DNA of 64,000 bases from Sphingomonas flavescens (lineage in GTDB: Bacteria > Pseudomonadota > Alphaproteobacteria > Sphingomonadales > Sphingomonadaceae): assembly GCF_030866745.1 (NCBI RefSeq), contig NZ_CP133016.1, positions 2,528,001 through 2,592,000 of the forward strand, written 5' to 3'. Within the stretch, counting starts at the first letter, position 1, and every line of letters begins with the position of its first letter. Both the position numbers and the translations under genes were made by a program. The notes beneath the pieces were generated by a model. The model did not search any database. It saw nothing but the letters and a program-made list of their open reading frames with translations, and was not told the DNA's origin. Below, one piece after another: positions 1 to 8,124 of the stretch.

Positions 1-355
1 GTAAGGCCAGCGGCAGATCGTTCACCGTATCAAGGGTGCCCACCGAGACGATTAAATCGTAACCTTGCTCCGGCGGGAGCCAAGCATCCTCGATTACCGC
101 GGAGCCTCCGGCGGCATCGGCAAAAAGGGCGCCGGGATCGAGGATTTGAACGTCCGGTCCGAGCGCCCGTAGGCGCTTTGCCCAGGTCGGATCGGGACAT
201 CCGATTAGAAGCGCGCGTTCAAACTGCCGTTGCATGAGTTCGATCCGCTCAAGGCAATCGGCGAATGCGCGTTCATATAGGAAAAGTTCGACCCCCGATC
301 GCGCCGCCCGATCGCGTCGCATCGCCCGGATCCTCATATCGAACAGTTCGGCCAT
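1..355 (-). CDS. BioC/NDUFAF5-like SAM methyltransferase, N-terminal part (runs off the window)
   Basis: The minus-strand frame is open from an ATG at 355 to the window edge, giving about 118 residues. It opens MAELFDMRIRAMRRDRAARS, followed by a Rossmann-like strand (ALLIGCPDP, about residue 51) and VSVGTLDTVNDLPLAL near the edge. The last stretch matches the conserved WVNDLP-type motif of the BioC/NDUFAF5 methyltransferase family. The first motif is degenerate (GCPDP instead of GxGxG), as is common in NDUFAF5-type proteins. It diverges from comF with a gap of about 40 bp, an arrangement often seen in alphaproteobacteria. Substrate unknown; the C-terminus is outside the window. Confidence 0.7.
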   Translation of the reverse strand, partial: MAELFDMRIRAMRRDRAARSGVELFLYERAFADCLERIELMQRQFERALLIGCPDPTWAKRLRALGPDVQILDPGALFADAAGGSAVIEDAWLPPEQGYDLIVSVGTLDTVNDLPLAL

Positions 356-397
356 GGCGGCGCTTGTGCAGGTCGTGCGCTCGGGCGACAAGAAGGC

Positions 398-1135
398 ATG
401 TTGTGGGCTGGCTTGAAGACATCCGCACGCGTGATCCTCGACTTCGCGCTGCCGCCACGCTGTGCGGGTTGCGGGACGATCGTCGGCGACGTGCACAGCT
501 TTTGCCCGGACTGCTGGAAGCAGGTCGAATTTCTCGGCCACACCGGTTGCCAGACCTGCGGGATGCCCTTGCAATCCACTGAGCAGGCAACGTGCGCCCG
601 TTGTTTGGCGCACGCTCCGAAGATTGCCCGGACGCGTGCAGCGGTCGCCTATGGAGATTTGACGAGGGGCCTCGCGATCCGCCTCAAATATGGACGCAAG
701 GTCGCCATCGCTCGCACCATGGCGCGGTTCATGGCTCCGCTGGTGGGCGACAGTGAGAACGAGCGCCTTCTTGTTCCGGTCCCGCTTCATCGCACGCGCC
801 TTTGGTCACGGGGATTCAACCAATCGGCTCTGGTGGCAAAAGAGTTGTCGCGCCGCTTGGGCATCGACGTGCAGCCGGCCGCCCTTCGCCGCACTCGACG
901 CACTCCGCCGCTGAAGGGGATGACCGCGAGCCAGCGCAAGAAAACCGTGTCTGGAGCTTTTTCGATCGCTGATGAGGCCAGGATTAGGGGGAAAACGATA
1001 ATCCTCGTCGACGATGTGCTGACCACTGGCAGCACGGCCGAGGCATGCGCGCGAACACTGCAGCGGGCGGGTGCGGCGCGGGTGGAACTGGTCAGTTGGG
1101 CACGTGTGGTGAAACCTTCGCAGTTGATGCGTTGA
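398..1135 (+). CDS. comF: ComF family protein (double zinc ribbon plus phosphoribosyltransferase)
   Basis: The protein has 245 residues. The N-terminus carries four CxxC-type pairs (CAGCG, CPDCW, CQTCG, CARC; residues about 23-70), the double zinc ribbon of ComF. The C-terminal half is a type I phosphoribosyltransferase fold with the PRPP-binding signature ILVDDVLTTGSTAEAC (about 201-216). In naturally competent bacteria ComF acts with the DNA uptake machinery in the cytoplasm; in this lineage its role is not established. It is followed closely by a glutaredoxin gene and diverges from the methyltransferase upstream. Family assignment is secure; the physiological role is inferred. Confidence 0.9.
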   Translation: MLWAGLKTSARVILDFALPPRCAGCGTIVGDVHSFCPDCWKQVEFLGHTGCQTCGMPLQSTEQATCARCLAHAPKIARTRAAVAYGDLTRGLAIRLKYGRKVAIARTMARFMAPLVGDSENERLLVPVPLHRTRLWSRGFNQSALVAKELSRRLGIDVQPAALRRTRRTPPLKGMTASQRKKTVSGAFSIADEARIRGKTIILVDDVLTTGSTAEACARTLQRAGAARVELVSWARVVKPSQLMR

Positions 1136-1173
1136 GTGCTCTGCCTAAATATCCACGGAAAGGGAGCGAGCGC

Positions 1174-1431
1174 GTGCCGGTTGTCGAGATCTATACGAAG
1201 GGCTTCTGTCCGTACTGCTGGCGGGCGAAGGAACTGCTGGATGCCAAGGGTATCGAGTTCCGGGAGATTTCGGTTGATTTTGGTGGTCCTGACAAGCAGG
1301 CGATGGTCCAGCGTGCGCGCGGCCGCACTACGGTGCCACAAATCTTTATCGACGATCGGCATGTCGGCGGCTGCGATGACTTGATGGCGCTTGATCGCGC
1401 CGGCAAGCTCGACGAGCTTCTCGCCGCCTGA
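1174..1431 (+). CDS. grxC: Glutaredoxin 3 (GrxC)
   Basis: An 85-residue protein starting at GTG 1174, chosen because an AGGGAG ribosome site lies 8-13 bases upstream and because it gives the usual GrxC length; a longer upstream reading would extend into comF. The dithiol active site is CPYC (GFCPYCW, about residues 11-17), with the TVPQIF cis-proline motif and GGCDDL glutathione-binding segment. It reduces protein disulfides and ribonucleotide reductase using glutathione in the cytoplasm. It lies between comF and a nitrilase-family gene, likely in one transcript. Confidence 0.93.
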   Translation: MPVVEIYTKGFCPYCWRAKELLDAKGIEFREISVDFGGPDKQAMVQRARGRTTVPQIFIDDRHVGGCDDLMALDRAGKLDELLAA

Positions 1432-1434
1432 CGG

Positions 1435-2262
1435 ATGACGCGCGTCGCGGTCTTTCAGCCGACTACGGGAATCGATCCGGCCGCCAATACCGCTGCGCTT
1501 GTAAAAGCGATTGAAAAGACTGCCGCTGGCGGCGGCACGATGCTGTTTACGCCTGAGATGTCGGGCCTGCTCGATCGCGATGCGAAACGGGCGTCTAGCG
1601 CCTTGAGAGAGCCGGAACGCGATGAGGTGCTATCGGCCTGTCGGGACGCGGCGGCGAAGCACGGTCTCTGGCTGCATATTGGATCGCTCGCGGTCCTCAC
1701 CAGCAATGGGAAGGTAGCCAACCGGGCTTTCGTAATCGACGCGGCCGGCGAAATACGGGCAACCTACGACAAGATTCACTTGTTCGACGTGGACTTGCCC
1801 ACAGGTGAGAGTTGGCGCGAGTCCAATGTGTATGCCGCCGGTGACCGAGCAGTCGTTGTCGACGACACGCCCGTCGGAAGGCTCGGGCTGACGATTTGCT
1901 ACGATCTCAGATTCCCCGATTTGTTTGCGCGGCTGGCCGAGGCTGGAGCCGACTCCATTGCCGTCCCGGCCGCATTTACGGTCCCAACGGGCATGGCGCA
2001 CTGGCACGTCCTGCTGAGGGCCCGCGCGATCGAAGCTGGTCTGTTCGTGATCGCTGCCGCACAAGTGGGTCATCACGAGGACGGACGGAATACGTTTGGC
2101 CACAGCCTCGTCGTCGATCCGTGGGGCGAAGTGCTGCTCGATCTGGGTGATCAACCGGGTCTCGGCTTCGTCGAGATCGATCGCGCGAGAATAGCCGACG
2201 TGCGCTCTCGCGTGCCTGCACTGGCGCACCGCCGGTCGATCCCAAATGTCACTCACCAATGA
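1435..2262 (+). CDS. Carbon-nitrogen hydrolase (Nit/omega-amidase type)
   Basis: A 275-residue member of the nitrilase superfamily. The catalytic triad is visible: Glu in FTPEMSG (about residue 41), Lys in YDKIHLFD (about 112) and Cys in TICYDLRFPD (about 147). The YDLRFPDLF sequence is typical of the Nit1/Nit2 branch, which hydrolyses deaminated glutathione or alpha-keto acid monoamides in metabolite repair. It starts 3 bp after the glutaredoxin stop and its own stop overlaps the next start by 4 bp (ATGA), so a co-translated operon is likely. The pairing with glutaredoxin fits a glutathione-related repair role, but that is inference. Confidence 0.9.
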   Translation: MTRVAVFQPTTGIDPAANTAALVKAIEKTAAGGGTMLFTPEMSGLLDRDAKRASSALREPERDEVLSACRDAAAKHGLWLHIGSLAVLTSNGKVANRAFVIDAAGEIRATYDKIHLFDVDLPTGESWRESNVYAAGDRAVVVDDTPVGRLGLTICYDLRFPDLFARLAEAGADSIAVPAAFTVPTGMAHWHVLLRARAIEAGLFVIAAAQVGHHEDGRNTFGHSLVVDPWGEVLLDLGDQPGLGFVEIDRARIADVRSRVPALAHRRSIPNVTHQ

Positions 2263-2660
2263 TCGTCTTCGACCTGCAATGCCGGGAAGATGGCCAGATT
2301 TTCGAAGCCTGGTTCCGCTCGTCGGACGACTATGAGGACCAACGGCAGCAGGATCTCGTCATTTGTCCCCTTTGCCAATCTTCCAACGTGGGCAAGGCAC
2401 CGATGGCGCCCCGGGTACCACGGAAGGGATCGGACAGCCCGTTGAGCCGGTTGGCTGCCATGCAGGCGGAGTTGCTGAAGAAGTCTCGCTGGGTCGGCGA
2501 TCAGTTCACCGACACTGCGCGCAAGATCCACGCCGGCGAGATCGAACCGCAGCAAGTTCACGGAAATGCGACATTGGCGCAGGCAAGATCCCTGGTTGAT
2601 GAGGGGGTCCCCGTCGCGCCGCTATTCGTGCCCGTCACTCCACCGGATCAGGTAAACTGA
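2259..2660 (+). CDS. DUF1178 family protein
   Basis: A 133-residue soluble protein opening MIVFDLQC and carrying a CPLCQSSNV zinc-knuckle-like pair (about 45-53) followed by a basic KAPMAPRVPRK patch. This N-terminal layout is diagnostic of DUF1178, whose function is unknown. The C-terminal half has the GEIEPQQVHGNA segment with a putative metal- or substrate-contact His. The start overlaps the preceding hydrolase stop by 4 bp. DUF1178 genes commonly follow nitrilase-family genes in alphaproteobacteria, supporting a shared pathway. Confidence 0.9.
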   Translation: MIVFDLQCREDGQIFEAWFRSSDDYEDQRQQDLVICPLCQSSNVGKAPMAPRVPRKGSDSPLSRLAAMQAELLKKSRWVGDQFTDTARKIHAGEIEPQQVHGNATLAQARSLVDEGVPVAPLFVPVTPPDQVN

Positions 2661-2707
2661 CACGCGAATTGATTGGGCGGACATCGTCCCTTATTCCGGC
2701 CGCCAGT

Positions 2708-2784
2708 GACCCCGTAGCTCAGCAGGATAGAGCATCAGATTCCTAATCTGAGGGCCACTGGTTCGAATCCAGTCGGGGTCACCA
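2708..2784 (+). tRNA. tRNA-Arg (anticodon CCT), CCA encoded
   Basis: A full cloverleaf can be drawn. The acceptor GACCCCG pairs with CGGGGTC (2774-2780), the D arm is GCTCAGCAGGATAGAGC, the anticodon stem TCAGA/TCTGA encloses the loop TTCCTAA with anticodon CCT, and the T arm is CTGGTTCGAATCCAG. The discriminator A is followed by encoded CCA. It lies alone between DUF1178 and DUF6356 genes. tRNA 3' ends are frequent integration targets, but no repeat of this 3' end was noticed nearby. Confidence 0.97.
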
Positions 2785-2802
2785 GAAGCAGGGACAGGAG
2801 TT

Positions 2803-3096
2803 ATGGCGACCAAGCAGCAGCAGGCTAGGCAGCACCACGCCGCGCAAGGCGCCGCGCACCGACTATTTGTGGAACACCCTCGTTCCCTCGGCATGACTTG
2901 GGGCGGACATGGTCTCGGCGCGGTTAAGATCGGCGCTGAATTGATCAGTGCCGGCTGCGCGGCCATGGTCCATGCCATCGTCCCTGGCCTGTTCACCGAC
3001 ACCGCCGGGCGGACCGTTGCGCGCATTTACGATCATATCCAGTCGCGAAAGGCGAGCGCGGCCAATCCGGAGAGTTGGCCTGACTACGAAATCTGA
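2803..3096 (+). CDS. DUF6356 family small membrane-associated protein
   Basis: A 97-residue protein with a polar N-terminus (MATKQQQARQHHA), then RLFVEHPRSLGMTWGGHG and one hydrophobic helix (ISAGCAAMVHAIVPGLF, about 48-64). The HP-x-S/G-x-x-x-x-x-H arrangement and following helix match the DUF6356 family, which is widespread in sphingomonads and has no known function. It begins 18 bp after the tRNA, with a GGGACAGGAG ribosome site upstream. The next gene probably overlaps or abuts its end. Confidence 0.75.
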   Translation: MATKQQQARQHHAAQGAAHRLFVEHPRSLGMTWGGHGLGAVKIGAELISAGCAAMVHAIVPGLFTDTAGRTVARIYDHIQSRKASAANPESWPDYEI

Positions 3097-4402
3097 TCGC
3101 CGCGCTGTCGCAATCGCTGGCGGAGGGGCTTCCGGAACTATCCTTGCGGTGCAGCTTGCCCGGCGCGGCATCAGCTCTGTCCTGATCGACGGCAGCGGGC
3201 GCGTAGGCAAGGGCGTGGCATATTCGACGACCGAGCCCGCGCACCTTCTCAACGTTCCAGCCCAAGGAATGAGCGCGCTGGCAGATGAGCCCGATCATTT
3301 CGCCCGCGCCTTCGAAGCCGCGGGCGGGCACCGCCGCGGCTTCGCGCAACGGCGCTTCTTCGGCCAATATCTCGGCGGATTGCTCGGGCACGCGGAAGCG
3401 AGCGGCAACGTCGCGTCCCTGAACGCCACAGCGACGGCCGCGAACCAGGTCGCTGACGGCTGGCGCGTTAGCTTGGACGATGGTTCTTCCCTGGAGGCGA
3501 GCGCTCTGGTGCTTGCGACCGGCAATCAGGAACCGGACGGGTTGCGGGCGTTCGCGGATGCTGGCAGCCGGTTCATCCGCAATCCATGGGGCGATGAAGC
3601 TCGCAACGCGATCGCGAATCTTGCCAGCAATGGCGAGGCGGCGCTGATCGTCGGCACCGGGCTGACGATGGTCGATCTGGTGCTGTCCCTCGATGCCGCC
3701 AGTTATACAGGCCGCATTGTCGCGCTTTCGCGGCGCGGGCTTATTCCCCGCACCCATGCGGATTTTGATCCCGTGCCTGTAGCGTTGGAGGACGTCCCGC
3801 AAGGCGATGTTCGCGGCCTGACGCGGTGGCTTCGGGAACGTGGCGCCCGGATAGGTTGGCGGGCCGCCGTCGACAGCCTTCGCCCGCACAGCCATGCCCT
3901 CTGGCAGCGCCTCGACACTACGCAACAGCGCCGGTTCCTCCGCCACGCCCGTCCGTGGTGGGACGTTCACCGTCACCGGATCGCGCCCGAGGTCGGCTCC
4001 ACGGTTGCGCAAATGGTGTCCAGCGGCCAGCTTGAGATTGTCGCCGGCCGAATCGAGACTGCGACGGTCACCGACAGTAAGCTCGAGGTGACCTATCGGC
4101 GGCGACGCGCGAGCAAGCCGCAGCGCGAAACATTCGCCTACGCATTCAATTGCACGGGTCCGCTGCACAGCATGACGCACACCCGTGATCCGCTTCTGCG
4201 CAGTCTGTTGAATGCGGGAGCGGTAAAGCCCGATCATCTCGGAATTGGACTCGAAGTCGACGGAGTCTGTCGCGCGGCAAAGCATCTGTGGGCGATGGGT
4301 CCGCTGACCAAAGGCCGGTATTGGGAAATCATCGCGGTGCCCGATATCCGCGAGCAGGCCGCGCGGGTGGCGGCAGACATTGAGCAGGAGCTTTGCGCAT
4401 GA
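3017..4402 (+). CDS. FAD/NAD(P)-binding protein (HpyO-like oxidoreductase)
   Basis: The N-terminal dinucleotide-binding motif is [20 protein letters not shown], followed by [19 protein letters not shown], the signature of the FAD-NAD(P)-binding family whose members act as N-hydroxylases or uncharacterised oxidoreductases. A second nucleotide-binding loop, [13 protein letters not shown], is about 190 residues further on. The start is unclear: the open frame reaches ATG 2948, TTG 3017 is an alternative, and the fold itself only begins near 3105 after the DUF6356 stop at 3096. I list 3017 provisionally. The stop overlaps the folE start by 4 bp (ATGA), implying translational coupling; a link to folate metabolism is not evident. 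Confidence 0.8.
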   Translation: MRAFTIISSRERRARPIRRVGLTTKSDRRAVAIAGGGASGTILAVQLARRGISSVLIDGSGRVGKGVAYSTTEPAHLLNVPAQGMSALADEPDHFARAFEAAGGHRRGFAQRRFFGQYLGGLLGHAEASGNVASLNATATAANQVADGWRVSLDDGSSLEASALVLATGNQEPDGLRAFADAGSRFIRNPWGDEARNAIANLASNGEAALIVGTGLTMVDLVLSLDAASYTGRIVALSRRGLIPRTHADFDPVPVALEDVPQGDVRGLTRWLRERGARIGWRAAVDSLRPHSHALWQRLDTTQQRRFLRHARPWWDVHRHRIAPEVGSTVAQMVSSGQLEIVAGRIETATVTDSKLEVTYRRRRASKPQRETFAYAFNCTGPLHSMTHTRDPLLRSLLNAGAVKPDHLGIGLEVDGVCRAAKHLWAMGPLTKGRYWEIIAVPDIREQAARVAADIEQELCA

Positions 4403-5010
4403 GCGGCGATCCAGTGGATGGCGATCTGGTCGAACCGCCCCCGGCGGACGCCGTACCGGCAGACGTTGCGGAGGCGGTGAGAACGATCATTCGTTGGGCC
4501 GGCGACGACCCGGACCGCGAAGGCTTGCTCGACACGCCGCGGCGGGTTGCACGGGCCTGGCGGGAATATGCGCGCGGCTATCTCGAAAACCCGGCCGATC
4601 ATTTGAGTCGAACATTCGAGGAGGTGGGAGGTTATGACGAGATCGTCCTGCTGAAGGGCATCCCATTCCAATCCCATTGCGAGCACCACATGGCGCCGAT
4701 CATCGGGACCGCTTCGATCGCCTATCTGCCCCGTGACCGCGTCGTCGGGATCAGCAAGCTGGCGCGCGTTCTACATGGCTTTGCGCGGCGGCTGCAGGTG
4801 CAGGAGCGGCTGACCGCTCAGGTTGCCGACGCTATTTGGGAGCATCTTGAGCCGAAGGGCGTGGCGGTCGTCGTCGAGGCTAGCCACGCCTGCATGACAG
4901 CGCGCGGCGTCCAGACGCCGGGTGTGATGATGACGACCAGCCGGATGATGGGCACGTTCCGCGAGGACGAACGCAGTCGCCGCGAGGTCCTCGCCCTGAT
5001 GGGTTATTGA
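4399..5010 (+). CDS. folE: GTP cyclohydrolase I (FolE)
   Basis: A 203-residue protein converting GTP to 7,8-dihydroneopterin triphosphate, first step of tetrahydrofolate synthesis. Zinc ligands are visible: Cys and His in SHCEHHMAP (about 95-103) and Cys in [15 protein letters not shown] (about 164-178). The [16 protein letters not shown] helix near residue 40 is characteristic. ATG 4399 is preferred over an upstream TTG in the same frame because it overlaps the previous stop by 4 bp. The C-terminal [12 protein letters not shown] is complete, so the enzyme should be functional. Confidence 0.96.
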   Translation: MSGDPVDGDLVEPPPADAVPADVAEAVRTIIRWAGDDPDREGLLDTPRRVARAWREYARGYLENPADHLSRTFEEVGGYDEIVLLKGIPFQSHCEHHMAPIIGTASIAYLPRDRVVGISKLARVLHGFARRLQVQERLTAQVADAIWEHLEPKGVAVVVEASHACMTARGVQTPGVMMTTSRMMGTFREDERSRREVLALMGY

Positions 5011-5021
5011 GAAACGCAGGC

Positions 5022-5052
5022 GGGGCAGCGTCGCTGGCCTGATCGCTGCCCC
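5022..5052. terminator. Hairpin between convergent folE and the PA2169-family gene
   Basis: GGGGCAGCG (5022-5030) and CGCTGCCCC (5044-5052) form a perfect 9-bp stem with a 13-nt loop. It sits between two convergent genes and may act bidirectionally, though no clean T-run follows on either strand. Confidence 0.55.
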
Positions 5053-5094
5053 GCGCCCCACCCCAAACGGAGGGGGTGTTCCGCGCCTTAACGT

Positions 5095-5559
5095 TTAAGC
5101 GTTGCTCGGAGTTTCCAGCCCGTGCTTCAGCTGGCTGATCTGGTCGTGGCCCTGCTTCACCGACTGATAGCATTGCTCAATCACCTGGCGGCTCTCACCT
5201 TGAATGCCATCGGTGTGCAGCGCAGCCTGCCACTTCTCCTTGAGATAATCCTCGCCGCGTTCGACCTCGTTGATGATCGACTTTTCATCGCGGCCCGTAA
5301 TGGCCGCCTTCAAATCTTCGAAACGCTGGTGGGTCTTGCCAAGGAATGAGCCGTCATCCTCCGGGTTTCCACCGAGGCGCTGCACTTCCGAACGGAGCTT
5401 TGAAACGACTTCCTGCCGCTCATCGGCGCGCTGGCGGAAGATTTCGCGCAGGCGCTCATTGTCGATATTCTTCGCGCTGTCTTCATATCCGTTCACGCTG
5501 TCGATGGTCGTTGCGATCAGCGTGTTGAGTGCGGTGATAGTTTCTGAATGTTCAGCCAT
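5095..5559 (-). CDS. PA2169 family four-helix-bundle protein (DUF2383)
   Basis: A 154-residue helical protein (MAEHSETITALNTLIATTID). The helices contain repeated E/H/Q positions such as EIFRQRADERQEVVSKL and FEDLKAAITGRDEKSI, typical of the ferritin-like DUF2383/PA2169 family seen in stress-inducible loci. ATG 5559 is chosen because GGAGG lies 5 bases upstream. It diverges from the amine-oxidase gene. No metal ligation set can be asserted by eye. Role probably in stress response; inferred from family context only. Confidence 0.85.
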   Translation of the reverse strand: MAEHSETITALNTLIATTIDSVNGYEDSAKNIDNERLREIFRQRADERQEVVSKLRSEVQRLGGNPEDDGSFLGKTHQRFEDLKAAITGRDEKSIINEVERGEDYLKEKWQAALHTDGIQGESRQVIEQCYQSVKQGHDQISQLKHGLETPSNA

Positions 5560-5696
5560 ATGTACCTCCAATGGTGATTAGCTGAGACTTCAACGTGCGA
5601 CAGCGCGGGACGATGCACGTGCGCCGACGAATTCACTCCCCCGTATCCGGCAAATAGGGCAGTGTGCCGCAGCTTTTGACCGAAGGGGGCGAGTCG

Positions 5697-7268
5697 ATGG
5701 CACTGACACGCAGGGGATTGCTTGAACGCATTGGCCACGCGGGGGGCATCGGCGCCGCCTACATGGCAATGGAGACATTGGGCTTGGCAATCCCAACGGC
5801 GGCGGGGGCAGAGAATTTCGCGCTCGCACGGGCGGGCAATGGTAAGTCTGTAGTCGTCCTGGGCGCCGGCGTCGCCGGATTGGTGTCCGCCTATGAACTT
5901 CAGCGCGCGGGTTACCGGGTCACGGTGCTCGAAGCGCGCGACCGCATTGGTGGCCGCTCGTGGTCGATCCGCGGCGGTGACCGCATCGTCCAGATGGGCC
6001 GCGCCGACCAGCACGCTTCCTTCGATCCCGGGCTCTATTTCAACGCCGGCCCGGCGCGCTTGCCCTCATCGCATCGCGTGATTCTGGGCTACGCGCGCCG
6101 CTTCGGTGTCCAGCTGGAGCCGTTCATCAACGTCAATCGCAACGCCGGCTGGGACTTCGGCGGCAAGGTCCAGCCGGAGCGGCGGATGGTTGAAGATCTT
6201 CGCGGACACCTCGCGGAGTTGCTGGCGAAGGCCATCGACCGTCACGCCCTGGACGGGGTGGTGTCGAAGGATGAGCTGGCGATGGTTCGCCAATTTCTCG
6301 TTCCGTACGGTTCGCTGGACGACAAAGGCACCTATCGACCATCCGGGTCTTCGGGCTGGGCGACGGACGGCGGCGGTTACGCGCAGGCGCCAGTGCCGCT
6401 TGGTTCGCTGGCCTTCAAGGACCTCGCGCCGTCGCCCGCGGTGACGCTGCCTTATTTGTTCGAGCACATCTGGGACATGCAATCGACGATGCTGCAGCCG
6501 GTCGGCGGCATGGATCGCATCGCGCACGCCATTTATCAGCCGGTGAAGCCCTTGGTGCGCCTGAAGTCGCCCGTGACTGCCATCCGCCGCGCGGGCGATC
6601 GCGTCCGGATCGAGCACGGCCCGGGCAAACAGATCACCGAAGCCGACGTTTGCGTGTGTACGCTCGGCGCGAACCTGCTGACCAAAATTCCGAACGACTT
6701 CTCACCGGCCAAGCAGGCGGCGCTGAAGAAGGTCGAATATTTGCCCAGCGTGAAGGTCGCGTTCGAGGCGCCGCGCTTCTGGGAAAGCGACGATAATATC
6801 TTCGGCGGACTGGCCTGGACCGACCGAGATAATGAGAACGTCATCTACCCGTCGAACAACATCGGGGCCGCCAAGGGCGTGCTGGTGGGTGCCTACGTCG
6901 CCGGCTGGACTCATCGCGACAACCCGCAGAAATTTGCCGCCTACAGCGATGCAAAGCGGCTTCAAGTCTCGCGGGAATCTGTGGAGGCCCTGCATCCGGG
7001 ACGGTCGAGGCTGTTAGGCAAAGGCGTGACGGTCGGCTGGGGGCTGGTTCCATATTCGGAAGGCGTGGGCGCGATCTGGCCCGATGGGCCCGGCGGCAAT
7101 GGTGCGCGTGGGGCCGATTATGCCGAACTGCTGAAGCCCGAGGGGCCGATCGTCTTCGCGGGCGAGCATCTGAGCTATCAGGGACTGTGGCAGGAAGGTG
7201 CTGCGCTGTCGGCGCACGAAGCCCTCAAACTCGTCGCCGCGATGGCACGAGAGTCAGCGCCAGCCTAG
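5697..7268 (+). CDS. Flavin monoamine/L-amino-acid oxidase, Tat-exported
   Basis: A 523-residue flavoprotein. The N-terminus LTRRGLLERIG followed by a hydrophobic stretch and AAGAENF is a probable twin-arginine signal. The FAD-binding Rossmann motif VVVLGAGVAGLVSAYEL lies at about 51-67, followed by VTVLEARDRIGGRSW, the signature of the monoamine oxidase/L-amino-acid oxidase family. The C-terminal FAD-contact region is GPIVFAGEHLSYQG (about 484-497). ATG 5697 has GGGGGCGAG upstream. The likely reaction is oxidative deamination of an amine or amino acid in the periplasm; substrate unknown. It is followed in the same direction by an exported methyltransferase-like protein and a symporter. Confidence 0.88.
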   Translation: MALTRRGLLERIGHAGGIGAAYMAMETLGLAIPTAAGAENFALARAGNGKSVVVLGAGVAGLVSAYELQRAGYRVTVLEARDRIGGRSWSIRGGDRIVQMGRADQHASFDPGLYFNAGPARLPSSHRVILGYARRFGVQLEPFINVNRNAGWDFGGKVQPERRMVEDLRGHLAELLAKAIDRHALDGVVSKDELAMVRQFLVPYGSLDDKGTYRPSGSSGWATDGGGYAQAPVPLGSLAFKDLAPSPAVTLPYLFEHIWDMQSTMLQPVGGMDRIAHAIYQPVKPLVRLKSPVTAIRRAGDRVRIEHGPGKQITEADVCVCTLGANLLTKIPNDFSPAKQAALKKVEYLPSVKVAFEAPRFWESDDNIFGGLAWTDRDNENVIYPSNNIGAAKGVLVGAYVAGWTHRDNPQKFAAYSDAKRLQVSRESVEALHPGRSRLLGKGVTVGWGLVPYSEGVGAIWPDGPGGNGARGADYAELLKPEGPIVFAGEHLSYQGLWQEGAALSAHEALKLVAAMARESAPA

Positions 7269-7365
7269 CGCTTGTCGAAGAGAAGCGGCGGATCGGCGAT
7301 TATCGCGTGATGACTGGCGCCGGCGCCCCACGGGCAATAAGGGGTCCTAACGAAGGGGAGAAATC

Positions 7366-8124
7366 ATGCGCTTGCTGCTCATCGCTACTGCCGCCCTTGC
7401 CTTGTCGCCAATTGCCACCCTTGCATCCGCGCAGTCGACCTTGGCTGCTGCCGTCGCCGACACTGCCAACCGCACGCCGGACAACGTGAAGCTGGATGAA
7501 TCCCGTAAACCGGCGGCGCTGCTGCAGTTCTTCGGGGTCAAGTCGGGCATCCAGGCGCTCGATATGTTCGGCGCCAACAGATATTGGGCGGAGATCATGT
7601 CGCCGGTGGTCGGGCCCAAGGGCCACATCACCGTCTGGCAGCCCACGCAGTTCCTGACTGACAAGAACCGCGTGCCGTTCGAAGATTTTGCCGGGCGCGC
7701 GAAGAACGTCAGCCTGATTTCCAGCCCATTCGAAGCGCCGGACCTGCCCAAGGCGAAGTTCGACTTTGCGCTGATCAATATGGACTACCACGATACCTAT
7801 TGGGAAAGCGCCGAGCGCAAGATCCCACGACAGGATCCGAATGCCTGGCTCAAGCGGCTTTACGCCGCCATGAAGCCGGGTGGGGTCGTGGGCGTAGTCG
7901 ACCACGTTGCGAACGCGAAGAGCGATCCGCGCGAAAGCGTCGAAAAGATGCACCGCATCGACCCGGAAATCATCAAGGCCGACTTCAAGCGCGCGGGATT
8001 TGTGCTCGCGGGTTCTAGCGATCTGCTCCGCAACGCCGCCGACGATCACAGCAAGGGCGTGTTCGATGCGTCGATCCGCGGCAAGACGGACCGGGCTGTC
8101 TTCAAGTTTAAGAAGCCGCGTTGA
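7366..8124 (+). CDS. Exported methyltransferase-like protein (COG4798 type)
   Basis: A 252-residue protein with a clear signal peptide (MRLLLIATAALALSPIATL, cleavage after ASA). The mature part resembles predicted methyltransferases of COG4798: GIQALDMFGANRYWAEIMSP (about 62-81), GPKGHITVWQP and LKRLYAAMKPGGVVGVVDH (about 163-181), the post-motif III region. The SAM-binding loop is degenerate (MFGANRYW rather than GxGxG). Because SAM is not known in the periplasm, catalytic activity is uncertain. Its stop overlaps the symporter start (TTGA). Confidence 0.75.
   Translation: MRLLLIATAALALSPIATLASAQSTLAAAVADTANRTPDNVKLDESRKPAALLQFFGVKSGIQALDMFGANRYWAEIMSPVVGPKGHITVWQPTQFLTDKNRVPFEDFAGRAKNVSLISSPFEAPDLPKAKFDFALINMDYHDTYWESAERKIPRQDPNAWLKRLYAAMKPGGVVGVVDHVANAKSDPRESVEKMHRIDPEIIKADFKRAGFVLAGSSDLLRNAADDHSKGVFDASIRGKTDRAVFKFKKPR

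Noticed and set aside
2708..2784. tRNA-Arg as attachment site for an island
   Set aside because: The following genes (DUF6356, folE) look native and no repeat of the tRNA 3' end was found in the window.
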